Below are positions 55,583-63,884 of a DNA stretch of 64,000 bases, piece after piece. Location: NCBI RefSeq assembly GCF_011050365.1, contig NZ_DRFV01000001.1:186001-250000 (forward strand). Direction: 5' to 3'. The notes beneath the pieces were generated by a model. It ran no database searches. It was not told the origin of the DNA and saw nothing but the letters and a program-made list of their open reading frames with translations. The stretch's first letter is position 1. Every line of letters begins with the position of its first letter. Source of the stretch: Pseudohongiella sp. GTDB lineage: Bacteria > Pseudomonadota > Gammaproteobacteria > Pseudomonadales > Pseudohongiellaceae. Made by a program: the position numbers and the translations under genes.

Positions 55583-56484
55583 AAAAAACCGCATTGATTT
55601 CAGTCGCAATGATTGTCGCCTTGCTGACGTTTGTCATGACCATGACGCAGACACATGCCCAGCGCGAAATCATTCATGAGGAGCGTTCGCAGTATCGCGA
55701 TGTTGTGGTGACAGAATTCAACGATCAACGTTGTATGCTGTTTAATGTGCATCGTGGCGATATGAACCAGACCTGTATCGATTTACGCGATCCCAAACGG
55801 TTGGTGTTCAGTTATACCAAAATGAGTTTCGCCGGCTTGTTGCTCAATCCCGCCCCCAGACGCATCCTGGTCGCCGGGCTGGGTGGCGGCACCATCCCGA
55901 TGGCGATGCGGGACCTGTTCCCGAATGCCAGCATAGATGTGCTTGAGGTCGATCAGGCGGTGCTGAACGTGGCGCAGGAGTTCTTTGGCTTTCGCGAGGA
56001 CGAGGCGATGACTGCTCACGTTGTCGACGCCCGGGTTTTCATCAAGCGTGCTGGTCTGCGTGGTGAACAGTATGACTACATCGTTCTGGATGCGTTTTCC
56101 GGCGAATACATCCCGGAGCATTTGCTGAGCAAGGAATTTCTGGAGGAGGTCAGGGCTATTCTGACACCCGATGGGGTGGTGGTGGCCAATACATTTTCAT
56201 CCAGTCGCCTGTACGACTATGAGTCGGTGACTTATCAGGCTGTGTTTGGTGAATTCTACAATTTCAAGTTGCCCGGTAGCGGCAATCGTCTGATTCTCGC
56301 CACCAAAAACGAATTGCCTCCACCCGGCGAACTGCGATCGCCGGCACGGGACCTGTACGATGCTCTGGCGCCTTATGGTGTTAACCTTATGGAGTATCCG
56401 CCGCGTCTGACCACGCGTCCGGACTGGGATACCTCAACCCGAATACTGACCGATCAGTATTCACCGGCCAACCTGCTCAACTGA
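55579..56484 (+). CDS. spermidine-synthase-like domain protein with N-terminal membrane segment
   Basis: A 301-residue protein. Residues 5-25 form a hydrophobic segment followed by THAQ-R, which could be a cleavable signal peptide or the last membrane helix of the split partner. The rest is a Rossmann methyltransferase fold of the polyamine synthase type: LVAGLGGGTIPMAMRDLFP, DVLEVDQAVLNVAQEFF and YIVLDAFSGEYIPEHLL. The GTG at 55579 overlaps the upstream stop by four bases. If exported, SAM or decarboxylated SAM would not be expected there, so the activity is uncertain. Confidence 0.82.
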   Translation: MKKTALISVAMIVALLTFVMTMTQTHAQREIIHEERSQYRDVVVTEFNDQRCMLFNVHRGDMNQTCIDLRDPKRLVFSYTKMSFAGLLLNPAPRRILVAGLGGGTIPMAMRDLFPNASIDVLEVDQAVLNVAQEFFGFREDEAMTAHVVDARVFIKRAGLRGEQYDYIVLDAFSGEYIPEHLLSKEFLEEVRAILTPDGVVVANTFSSSRLYDYESVTYQAVFGEFYNFKLPGSGNRLILATKNELPPPGELRSPARDLYDALAPYGVNLMEYPPRLTTRPDWDTSTRILTDQYSPANLLN

Positions 56485-56516
56485 GTCTGCTGGCACGGAT
56501 CCGGCGACGGCAGACT
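56484..56516. terminator. stem-loop between convergent genes
   Basis: A 9-bp stem AGTCTGCTG/CGGCAGACT (one G-T pair) with a 15-base loop, covering the gap between the synthase-like gene and the YeeE gene and touching both stop codons. Without a T-run it is at best a weak bidirectional terminator. Confidence 0.35.
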
Positions 56517-56946
56517 AGCGACTGGCGGGTCTGCGCTTTTCGATCAGTTCGAACAATCCCATGCCTGCCAACATGGCGGCGACAAATACGGCTGCTTTGG
56601 CTTCTCCCGCGCCCAGCGCAACCAGCGCCGGTCCCGGGCAGAAGCCGGCCAGACCCCAGCCAATACCAAAACCCAGGCTGCCAGTGATGAGCCGACTGTC
56701 CAGAGTGGTTTTGCCGGGTAGCCGCAGTGGCTCGCCCAGCAACGATTGGCTGCGGCCTTTGATAAAACCAAAGGCGATAATACCGACCGCAATCGCGCCC
56801 AGCATTACCAGCGCCAGGGAGGGATCCCAGGCGCCTGCCAGGTCCAGGAAAGAGAGGACTTTGTCGGGGTTCGCCATGCCCGATATCAATAATCCCAGGC
56901 CAAAAACCAGGCCTGTGATGAAAGCGGTTATGAAATGAGTTTTCAA
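56515..56946 (-). CDS. YeeE/YedE-family membrane protein, second half
   Basis: A 143-residue membrane protein with four hydrophobic segments, the C-terminal-half partner of the preceding gene in a split YeeE/YedE transporter (COG2391, DUF6691). It carries GLGLLISGMANPDKVL and GWGLAGFCPGPALVALG, the latter with a conserved cysteine. Full-length YeeE relatives import thiosulfate; split pairs are often near sulfur-oxidation genes. It starts at TTG (56946) with GAGGA upstream and lies 11 bases after the first-half gene. Confidence 0.85.
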   Translation of the reverse strand: MKTHFITAFITGLVFGLGLLISGMANPDKVLSFLDLAGAWDPSLALVMLGAIAVGIIAFGFIKGRSQSLLGEPLRLPGKTTLDSRLITGSLGFGIGWGLAGFCPGPALVALGAGEAKAAVFVAAMLAGMGLFELIEKRRPASR

Positions 56947-56957
56947 GGTGATAATCC

Positions 56958-57392
56958 TCAGAACGCCAGCAGATGACGGACAACGTACACGGTAAGGAAA
57001 CCGGTGCCCATGAAGGCGAGCGTTGCCACAATCGAGCGCGGCGACAGCCGTGAAATACCGCAGACTCCGTGGCCACTGGTGCAACCGGCTCCGTAACGGG
57101 TGCTGATGCCTACTATCAGACCAGCGACTATCAACATGGGGTATCCGGCATCTATCTGTATTGTTGGCAACTGCGTAAATGCCAGCCAGGCCAGCGGGGC
57201 CAGCAACATGCCGGCGACAAATAACACTCGCCACAGGGTGTCGCCGCGCCGGGGCTGTAAAAGTCCGCCAACAATGCCGGATATACCGGCGATGCGGCCG
57301 TTGAACAAAATGAACATCGCTGCTGCTACGCCGATCAGCAGCCCCCCGGACAGTGCTGCCCAGGGACTGAACGCTACCCAGTCAATTGTCAT
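56958..57392 (-). CDS. YeeE/YedE-family membrane protein, first half
   Basis: A 144-residue membrane protein with four hydrophobic segments and the signature [26 protein letters not shown], two conserved cysteines of the sulfur-compound transport site in the YeeE/YedE family. Together with the next gene it makes a two-subunit transporter. No sulfur-oxidation genes are visible in the window. It lies 38 bases downstream of fnr on the same strand. Confidence 0.88.
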   Translation of the reverse strand: MTIDWVAFSPWAALSGGLLIGVAAAMFILFNGRIAGISGIVGGLLQPRRGDTLWRVLFVAGMLLAPLAWLAFTQLPTIQIDAGYPMLIVAGLIVGISTRYGAGCTSGHGVCGISRLSPRSIVATLAFMGTGFLTVYVVRHLLAF

Positions 57393-57430
57393 GTCATCAG
57401 ACTCCCCTGTTGGTTGCGCGCGACCCCGCG

Positions 57431-58243
57431 TCAGTCACCCAGAATGGCTTTGAGGCCAGCCATATCGGTGATCGCAATTTCGCGACTTTTCACCGAAATA
57501 ATTGCCTTTTTCTGCAGGCTTGAGAAGCCCCGGCTGACTGTTTCCAGCGTCAGGCCCAGGTATTCTCCGATATCGCCACGCGTCATCTGCAGCAGGAATC
57601 TGTCCGGAGAGAGTTGGCAGCGGGCATACCGTGTTGACAGGCTGAGCAGGAACGACGCCAGTCTCTGTTCTGCGGTGTAACTGCTGAGCAGGGTGTGGAT
57701 GTGTTGGTCCTTGACGATTTCGTTGCCCATGATGGCAAAAAAACGGCTCTGCAAATTGGGCAGTTGATGGCTTAGTTTCTCCAGCTGGGAAAAGGGTATT
57801 TCGCAAATGGAAGCGTGCTCAAGCGCCATGGTGGAGACACCGTGGATGCGTGTGCCAATGCCGTCCATACCCAGAATTTCGCCCGGCATGTAAAAGCCGG
57901 TGACACGGCTTTTCCCATCGCTGGTGAGAGTGTAAGACTTGAAACTGCCACTGCGCACCGCGTATACGGAGCGGAACTCATCACGCTGTCGATACAGGTG
58001 CTCGCCTTTGATAAGCGGACGGTTCCGCTCAATGATGTTGTCGAGCTGCTGGATCTCGGATTTGTTGAGTGCGATGGGCAAACACAAATCACTGAGCCGG
58101 CAGTTGCTGCAACTGGCGGCGGGGTTGTGCGGACACGGCCTCGCCCGCAAGCTGTCAGAGGCGGCGCTGGTGCCTATCGTCTCGCGCGCGGGAGTGTCTC
58201 GCACGAGGGGGTCGCGCTGGGCGTCAACAGGTTGGTAGGTCAT
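57431..58243 (-). CDS. fnr: FNR/Anr-type oxygen-responsive regulator
   Basis: Crp-family regulator of 270 residues that senses oxygen through a [4Fe-4S] cluster. The ligand cysteines are C45, C48 and C54 (spacing CxxC-x5-C) and C147, matching C23-type and C122 positions of E. coli FNR; an extra C37 precedes. A cNMP-like beta roll (about 75-150), dimerisation helix and winged helix-turn-helix with ETVSR (234-238) follow; that E-S-R triplet reads the TTGAT half-site. It is encoded 8 bases after a universal stress gene and near a perfect FNR box. The N-terminal 30 residues are longer than in E. coli; the start may lie further in. Confidence 0.95.
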   Translation of the reverse strand: MTYQPVDAQRDPLVRDTPARETIGTSAASDSLRARPCPHNPAASCSNCRLSDLCLPIALNKSEIQQLDNIIERNRPLIKGEHLYRQRDEFRSVYAVRSGSFKSYTLTSDGKSRVTGFYMPGEILGMDGIGTRIHGVSTMALEHASICEIPFSQLEKLSHQLPNLQSRFFAIMGNEIVKDQHIHTLLSSYTAEQRLASFLLSLSTRYARCQLSPDRFLLQMTRGDIGEYLGLTLETVSRGFSSLQKKAIISVKSREIAITDMAGLKAILGD

Positions 58244-58251
58244 TTAATCCT

Positions 58252-58686
58252 TCACTTACCGACACGAACAGTCATGATGTCGCAACTGGCACCGTGCAGT
58301 ACTTTGTTGGCAGTGGAGCCTAGCAGCAGTTTCCAGCCGGAGGTGCCGTGGCTGCCGATGACAATGAGGTCAGCACCGATTTCTTCGGCTTTGCTGCGGA
58401 TTTCGGTCGCCGCTGCACCTGCCAGAATCACTTGTCTGTCCGACGGGATGCCGTGTTTTTCAGCAATACCGGCCAGGCGCTGACTGGCTATGGCCATCGC
58501 TTCTTCCTGCAGTTTGGTCATGTTGATGGCGTAGGCATCGATAGGGTAGGCCGCCGCGACTGGCTCAACGACGTGCGTGAGGTAAATCCTGCTAACCTCG
58601 CCACCGGCCAGCTCCAGAGCGCGTTCAATTATTCTGGTGGACTCATTGGACAGATCGACGGCGACTAAAACGCTTTGATAGCTCAT
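58252..58686 (-). CDS. universal stress protein (ATP-binding UspA type)
   Basis: Small Usp of 144 residues. The start SVLVAVDLSNES and the nucleotide motif GSHG-(8)-GST (111-124), that is G2xG9xG(S/T), are intact, so an ATP-binding Usp. It lies immediately upstream of fnr on the same strand. A perfect FNR box is 27 bases upstream of its ATG, so it may be FNR-controlled, but its distance favours the divergent gene. Confidence 0.9.
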   Translation of the reverse strand: MSYQSVLVAVDLSNESTRIIERALELAGGEVSRIYLTHVVEPVAAAYPIDAYAINMTKLQEEAMAIASQRLAGIAEKHGIPSDRQVILAGAAATEIRSKAEEIGADLIVIGSHGTSGWKLLLGSTANKVLHGASCDIMTVRVGK

Positions 58687-58712
58687 GATTATGTGCTCCG
58701 TCGTACATAGTA

Positions 58713-58726
58713 TTGATTGAGATCAA
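58713..58726. promoter_or_regulatory. FNR box
   Basis: TTGATTGAGATCAA matches the FNR consensus TTGAT-N4-ATCAA at every position. It lies between divergent usp genes, 8 bp upstream of fnr's neighbour. Its centre (58719.5) is 41.5 bases from a predicted start near 58761 that would be set by the TTTAAC -10 box at 58748-58753, the class II activation geometry for the rightward gene. For the leftward usp the same spacing would start transcription inside the coding sequence, so repression or no control is more likely there. Confidence 0.85.
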
Positions 58727-58862
58727 AAAACGATCCGCTGTCCGGAGTTTAACTGAGTACCTGCAAAATGAGAAGCGGCCAGCTCTGTCCGGATTGATAA
58801 GTCGTGCGGATTGACATACTCTCGGTTATCGCTGTTCTGTGTAATCCATGCCGGAGGCTAAC

Positions 58863-59783
58863 ATGTTCAGGCTCAGTAAAATTCTGGTTGTCATCGAACC
58901 GGAGCAGGACGATCAGCTCGCGCTGGATAAAGCCATTCGTCTGGCGCGGGTTAGTGGTGCCAGTCTGGAGTTGGTGATTTGTGACCACAATGCCTATCTG
59001 GACGATGGTTTTTACTTCGACCCGCCGCAGGCCCGCCTGTTGCGCCAGGAACACGTCGAGCGCAACCGACTGTTGCTGGAAGACATGGCGAAGGTAATCA
59101 GACAGCAGGGTTTTGCGGTCACGGTGGATGCGCTTTGGGGTAACCCATCGTATCAGAAGTTGATTGAAAAAGTGCTGTCCAGCAAGCCTGACCTGTTGAT
59201 TCAAAGTACGCGTCATCACGAAAAAATCGCACGCCTGCTGCTCTCCCATCAGGACTGGCAATTGTTACGCTACTGCCCATGTCCATTATTGCTGGTCAAA
59301 GACCTCGCCTGGCCGGAACATCCGCTATTGGTGGCGGCTGTTGATCCGGTTCACAGCAATGACAAACCGGCGGATCTTGACCACCAGCTGACCGATGTTG
59401 CGCATTCGCTGGCGAAACTTACCGGCGGCGACGTGCGCTTGTTCCATTCCTGCTATCAGGCGCCGGTATCCGGCGTCTATCCGCTGGTTGTGGACAAGGC
59501 GCTGTACCGGGAGAAAACGGCGGGCCTGCTGGCTGCCTTTTCATTGCCTGAAGATGCGCTTTGCATCAGTGACGAAATAGTCACGCAGGCATTGCCTGCC
59601 TATCTGAAGCAGCAGCAAGCCAGTGTGTTGGTCATGGGGGCAGTGTCGCGCTCTGCGCTTGACCGGTTCTTTGTCGGCAGTACGGCGGAAAAGCTGTTGG
59701 ACCGGGTTGATCAGGATGTACTGGTGGTCAAACCTGCCGGCTTTACAGATACGGTGAAAAAAGCCAGGCCAGAGAATCTCTGA
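58863..59783 (+). CDS. tandem-domain universal stress protein (UspE-like)
   Basis: A 306-residue protein with two Usp domains (about 1-150 and 155-306). The first opens ILVVIEPEQDDQLALDKA; the second ends VLVMGAVSRSALDRFFVGSTAEKLLDRVDQDVLVVKPAG. The second domain keeps the GS of the nucleotide motif but has S-R-S where the first glycines should be, so ATP binding is doubtful, as in UspE. GGAGG five bases before the ATG at 58863 supports this start over the ATG at 58848. Candidate FNR-activated gene. Its last 41 bases overlap the convergent cls gene. Confidence 0.88.
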   Translation: MFRLSKILVVIEPEQDDQLALDKAIRLARVSGASLELVICDHNAYLDDGFYFDPPQARLLRQEHVERNRLLLEDMAKVIRQQGFAVTVDALWGNPSYQKLIEKVLSSKPDLLIQSTRHHEKIARLLLSHQDWQLLRYCPCPLLLVKDLAWPEHPLLVAAVDPVHSNDKPADLDHQLTDVAHSLAKLTGGDVRLFHSCYQAPVSGVYPLVVDKALYREKTAGLLAAFSLPEDALCISDEIVTQALPAYLKQQQASVLVMGAVSRSALDRFFVGSTAEKLLDRVDQDVLVVKPAGFTDTVKKARPENL

Positions 59784-61164
59784 GTCGCGTGGGTAAACTG
59801 CGGTTGATAAGGTCCTGGTGTTTGATGCGGGTTGCCTGTTGTGCTTTTTGAGCGTAATAGGCGCCGACACGGGCATTAACCTCTGTCGAGAATAATTCCA
59901 CGCCCAGTTCGTAATTCAGCCGCAGGCTGCGCGGATCGATATTGGCCGAGCCGATCAGGGTATAACAATCATCAACCAGAAACAGTTTGCTGTGGACAAA
60001 CGGTGCGGGCTGATAACGAATGTCCAGGCCGGCCTCGAGTAACTGTCGTATGGTATTTTGCATGGCCCAGTGCGCCGCCGCTATGTTGTTGTGACCCGGC
60101 AGCAGAATCTGGATGTTGACACCTCGCAGGTGTGCCGCGATCAAGGCACCGATGATGTCGAATGTGGGCAGGAAATATGGGGTCATGATAAACACCCGGG
60201 ATCTGGCTGCAGAAATGACGCCCAGCATCAGGTTGTTGAGTTTGTCGATGTGTTTGTTCGGGCCGTCCAGAATCAGCCGGCTCCAGATTTGCGCGTCCGC
60301 GGCGTTGACGTTGCTTCCCGTGAACGCTTGCACGGGTTTTGTGTTTGTACAGTAGTACCAGTCTTTCCAGAAAGCCCACTCCAGGTCGTCAACAATCTTG
60401 CCCTGCAGACGAAAATGCATGTCCAGCACCCGGTTCGGATTGTCTGCACGCTCAGCCAGGTGGCGATCGCCGATATTCTGGCCACCGGTGAATGCCAGCA
60501 CGCCATCAATAATCAGTAATTTGCGGTGGCTGCGCAAATTGATATTCAGCGACGGTGGAATCAGTGTTAGCGGGTTGAATCTGGTGAACTCAATGTTGCG
60601 TGATTTCAGCGCGCGGCCTATGCGGCGCGGGAAGCTCATCATTTCGCCCAGCCCGTCGACAATGACCTTGACCTCGACACCGCGACTGACAGCGGCTGCC
60701 AGCGCATCGGCGAGCTGCAGGCCGCTGGTGTTATGGTCAAATATATACGATGCAAGCAGTATCCGGTGCTGTGCTGCGTTTATGGCCTGCACCATGGCAG
60801 GGTAGAGCTGTTCGCCGTTCTCCAGTAGTTCAAGCTCGGTACAGGCGCTGAGCCCTTTTTGTGTCAACGACTCCCCGACCGTGGACAGCGGGCGGTATGA
60901 CGTGCCGGGAGGATCACAGATAGTGGTCAGGGAGTCCCGGTTAAGTTTGCTGTCGTAGTCCTTTTGGGCACGGGTACGAACCCGATTGATGCCAAACAGG
61001 TAGTACAGCACAGGGCCTGCCAGGGGCAGAATGATACACAGGGCAATCCAGCCAAAGGCGGCTTTGGGATCACGTTTATGAAGCAGTGCATGACCTGCGG
61101 TGACCAATCCTATGGCCAGTAAAACGAGAGGTAGCAGCCAGACCCAGACCTGAGTGTCGTTCAT
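59743..61164 (-). CDS. cls: cardiolipin synthase
   Basis: Phospholipase-D-superfamily enzyme that makes cardiolipin from two phosphatidylglycerols. The 473 residues have two N-terminal membrane segments (about 6-28 and 35-57), then two HKD motifs: H212-x-K214-D219 in SHRKLLIIDG and H390-x-K392-D397 in VHSKLFLVDD. ClsA-type length. It is followed upstream by an EEP hydrolase gene, recalling E. coli ybhP-ybhO (clsB). A gap of 89 bases with three 14-bp repeats separates the two. Confidence 0.95.
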   Translation of the reverse strand: MNDTQVWVWLLPLVLLAIGLVTAGHALLHKRDPKAAFGWIALCIILPLAGPVLYYLFGINRVRTRAQKDYDSKLNRDSLTTICDPPGTSYRPLSTVGESLTQKGLSACTELELLENGEQLYPAMVQAINAAQHRILLASYIFDHNTSGLQLADALAAAVSRGVEVKVIVDGLGEMMSFPRRIGRALKSRNIEFTRFNPLTLIPPSLNINLRSHRKLLIIDGVLAFTGGQNIGDRHLAERADNPNRVLDMHFRLQGKIVDDLEWAFWKDWYYCTNTKPVQAFTGSNVNAADAQIWSRLILDGPNKHIDKLNNLMLGVISAARSRVFIMTPYFLPTFDIIGALIAAHLRGVNIQILLPGHNNIAAAHWAMQNTIRQLLEAGLDIRYQPAPFVHSKLFLVDDCYTLIGSANIDPRSLRLNYELGVELFSTEVNARVGAYYAQKAQQATRIKHQDLINRSLPTRLRDSLAWLFSPYL

Positions 61165-61196
61165 GATCGTTCTTGCTCCTGATTTCAGGACCGTTG

Positions 61197-61238
61197 GTTA
61201 AAGACCTGTAGTTTAAGACCTGTAGTTTAAGACTTGTA
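61197..61238. repeat. three 14-bp tandem repeats
   Basis: Three head-to-tail units of GTTTAAGACCTGTA (61197, 61211, 61225) in the gap between the EEP gene and cls. The first differs at one position and the third at one. Short and imperfect; could bind a regulator or reflect slippage. Confidence 0.75.
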
Positions 61239-61253
61239 GCTGGAGGCCCGGAT

Positions 61254-62000
61254 TCACGGGGCGCTGAAACTGATATCTGTGATCATGGCACAATGATCGG
61301 AGAACTCGCGCCAGTGATTGCCTGACAACGTGGTGCAGGCATGCACATCAAAGCCACGCAGATAAATCCTGTCCATGGGCAAAACCGGCAGGAATGCCGG
61401 GAAGGTTTTAGCACAGGTGCCGTGAGTCGCTTCATGCGCTTCACAAACGCCGAGGCTGGCTACCAGTGCACGATGCGTAATCTGTCGCCAGTCATTGAAA
61501 TCCCCGGCGATGACCAGGCGGGCATCGGCCGGAATGCATCGCTTGACGTGTTCAATCAGCCGCAGAGTTTGCAGGCGCCGTTCTTTTTCGAACAAACCAA
61601 AATGAATGCAGATCAGGTGTATATCGTTGGCGATGACACCATGCAGAAAACCACGATGTGAAAAGTTAACGAACGATGCGTCAATATTGTCCCAGCTAAG
61701 GAACGGGCTCTCGCTGAGAATGGCGTTGCCATGATGGCCGTGCTGGTAAATGGCGTTCTTGCCATAGGCATGATGTGTCCACACAGTGTCGGCGAGGAAT
61801 TCAAGTTGGGTTTCGGCGGGCCAGTGGTGCACTTTTTTGCGATGTCTCTGGTTGTCGCCCACAACCTCCTGCAGGAACACCAGGTCCGCCTTGCTGGCGC
61901 GCAGCTGTTCGCGTATGTGTGACAGAACCAGGCGACGGGGGCCCATCGCAAATCCTTTGTGAATGTTCAGCGTCAGGATTTTCAAATGCGTTCCGGACAT
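61254..62000 (-). CDS. endonuclease/exonuclease/phosphatase-family hydrolase (YbhP-like)
   Basis: A 248-residue metal-dependent hydrolase of the EEP fold. The motifs are LTLNIHKG (near 8-15), LVFLQEV, the IAGDFNDWR segment and SDHCAMI near the C-terminus, containing the catalytic Asn, Glu, Asp and His. In E. coli the similar ybhP lies beside ybhO (clsB); here it precedes cls, so a membrane-lipid phosphodiesterase role is plausible. It starts 12 bases past the preceding usp stop. I chose the ATG at 62000. Confidence 0.87.
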   Translation of the reverse strand: MSGTHLKILTLNIHKGFAMGPRRLVLSHIREQLRASKADLVFLQEVVGDNQRHRKKVHHWPAETQLEFLADTVWTHHAYGKNAIYQHGHHGNAILSESPFLSWDNIDASFVNFSHRGFLHGVIANDIHLICIHFGLFEKERRLQTLRLIEHVKRCIPADARLVIAGDFNDWRQITHRALVASLGVCEAHEATHGTCAKTFPAFLPVLPMDRIYLRGFDVHACTTLSGNHWREFSDHCAMITDISFSAP

Positions 62001-62011
62001 GGTTGGAGGGG

Positions 62012-62953
62012 TTACCTGTTGTGTTTCATGATTAAAACATCGCAAGGGGTATCGTAGAGGATTTTTTCTGCCGTGCTGCCAATGATGGCGTTCTCGACGA
62101 CATTGCGTGACAGCGCGCCAAGCACCAGCACGTTAGCGCGGTCCTTGCGAATGGTTTGCAGCAGGGTCTTGATCAGATCGCCGCGGGTCATGGTTACCTG
62201 GTCGTCTGTCAGGCCGTGCGCAGTAATGAGTGAGTGGACCCGACCCCAGTGGATGGTCCGTACTTCCCGGACATAGTCTTCGGCATCAACCACCTTGGGA
62301 AACATGGCGCTCAGGTCGGGAAAGTAGCAATGGAATACCCGGGCATTGAGTTGCAATGACTTCGCCAGCGTGACCGTGGTATCAAGCAGCAAATGATCAA
62401 GCTGGTTTTGTTCCGCCTTGCTGTGCAATGGATCAACAGAGGCCATGATGGCGCCGTCTTCGGCCCAGGGCCGGGCCTTCACTAACAGCAATGGCGAGGG
62501 ACAGCTTTTAACCAGCTTCCAGTCGGTGTTGGTGATCAGTATGCGCGACAGTGCTGACTGTTTTTGCACGCTTTTCAGCGTCATGTCGGGCTCGAATTCG
62601 CGTATTTTGCCCAGGATGACGTCAGCGCCATTTTTGTCGGTGCTAAAATAGGTTTCCGTTTCAATGCCCTGCGCTTCAAACCGGGCTTTTAGCGCCGTCA
62701 GACGGGATTGATAGTGTTCGGTGAAAAGCTGTTTCTGGGTGCGAAAGAACCGTGACGCCAGCCCTGGTGTCACGTCGCTGGGTTGCGGCAGTACATTGGC
62801 CTTGTTCATCAGCAACAGGACGCGCGATTTACCATAGAAAGCCAGCAGAATGGCTCTTTCAATGACAAAGTCACTGTCGATGTCGGGGTCGACAATGACC
62901 AATAGTTTTTTCAGGTTTTTCACAATCTTGCTTGCCCCACCCAGGTCCGCCAT
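62012..62953 (-). CDS. tandem-domain universal stress protein (UspE-like)
   Basis: A 313-residue protein of two Usp domains, similar in plan to the UspE-like protein at 58863. The first domain starts LLVIVDPDIDSDFVIERAI; the second ends VLVLGALSRNVVENAIIGSTAEKILYDTPCDVLIMKHNR, again with the degenerate nucleotide motif. Encoded upstream of the EEP gene (12 bases) and cls on the same strand. The two UspE-like proteins are probably paralogues. Confidence 0.88.
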   Translation of the reverse strand: MADLGGASKIVKNLKKLLVIVDPDIDSDFVIERAILLAFYGKSRVLLLMNKANVLPQPSDVTPGLASRFFRTQKQLFTEHYQSRLTALKARFEAQGIETETYFSTDKNGADVILGKIREFEPDMTLKSVQKQSALSRILITNTDWKLVKSCPSPLLLVKARPWAEDGAIMASVDPLHSKAEQNQLDHLLLDTTVTLAKSLQLNARVFHCYFPDLSAMFPKVVDAEDYVREVRTIHWGRVHSLITAHGLTDDQVTMTRGDLIKTLLQTIRKDRANVLVLGALSRNVVENAIIGSTAEKILYDTPCDVLIMKHNR

Positions 62954-63017
62954 ATCAGCGACTCATATTGGGTAAACAACCCTCTGCTTGTCAAGTCGCG
63001 CAGATTTGGTGCGGGCG

Positions 63018-63884
63018 TCAGGCGTGTTTCAGCGGGGCCAGTTTGTCCAGCACATACTGTGGCAGGGCAAAGGCGGCGTGATGCAGCTCGGGGGTGTAGT
63101 AGCGACTGTGGATAGCGCTGGCCTGCCAGCGTTTTTGTAGCGTTGCCAGGTCGGTGCGGCGCAGAGAAGGTTCGTCGCTGGCCCAGGCAAAGGTCATGAT
63201 GCCGCCAACGTAGGTCGGTACGGCCGCGCCATAGAAGTGCCAGTCCCGGTACAGGCGATTGAGACGACCTGCGGTGTTGGTGACTTCGTCTGTTTGCATG
63301 AATACGACACCGTTCTGTGTCACCAGAATGCCACCGGGATTGAGGCAGCGCTGGCATCCTGCGTAAAAATCCTTGGTGAACAGAATTTCGCCGGGCCCTT
63401 GCGGATCAGTGGAGTCGGAGATGATAACGTCAAAACGCTGATCGGTGGTTTGCACAAAATCGAAGCCGTCGCCGATGACGATATTGGCGCGCGGGTCGTC
63501 GTAAGCCCCGTCGCTGTGGGCGGGCAGGTACTCACGCGCCATGTCGATGACAGCCTGGTCGATTTCAACCTGGGTGACATGTGCAACCGATTGGTGCCGG
63601 CAGACTTCACGCAGAATGCCGCCATCGCCTCCACCGATAATAAGTACGCGGGTGGCGTTGCCATGCGCCATCAGCGGCACGTGAGTCAGCATCTCGTGGT
63701 AGATGAACTCGTCACGCTCGGTGGTCTGGACGATACCGTCGAGCGCCATGACGCGACCAAATTGACGGTTGTTGAAAATCATCAGGTGTTGATGGTCGGT
63801 TTTGTGTTCAAACAGGACTTCGTCGACAGTGAAAGACTGGCCATAGCCCGAATAAAGTGTTTCTGTCCAATGACGAGCTGACAT
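63018..63884 (-). CDS. speE: spermidine synthase
   Basis: Transfers aminopropyl from decarboxylated SAM to putrescine. The 288 residues equal E. coli SpeE, with which the sequence is visibly collinear: [24 protein letters not shown] (near 42-65), [13 protein letters not shown] (near 82-94) and the catalytic aspartate in [17 protein letters not shown] precedes the ATG on the minus strand. Two synthase-like genes (54872-56484) are distinct. A partner speD may lie just beyond the window. Confidence 0.96.
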   Translation of the reverse strand: MSARHWTETLYSGYGQSFTVDEVLFEHKTDHQHLMIFNNRQFGRVMALDGIVQTTERDEFIYHEMLTHVPLMAHGNATRVLIIGGGDGGILREVCRHQSVAHVTQVEIDQAVIDMAREYLPAHSDGAYDDPRANIVIGDGFDFVQTTDQRFDVIISDSTDPQGPGEILFTKDFYAGCQRCLNPGGILVTQNGVVFMQTDEVTNTAGRLNRLYRDWHFYGAAVPTYVGGIMTFAWASDEPSLRRTDLATLQKRWQASAIHSRYYTPELHHAAFALPQYVLDKLAPLKHA

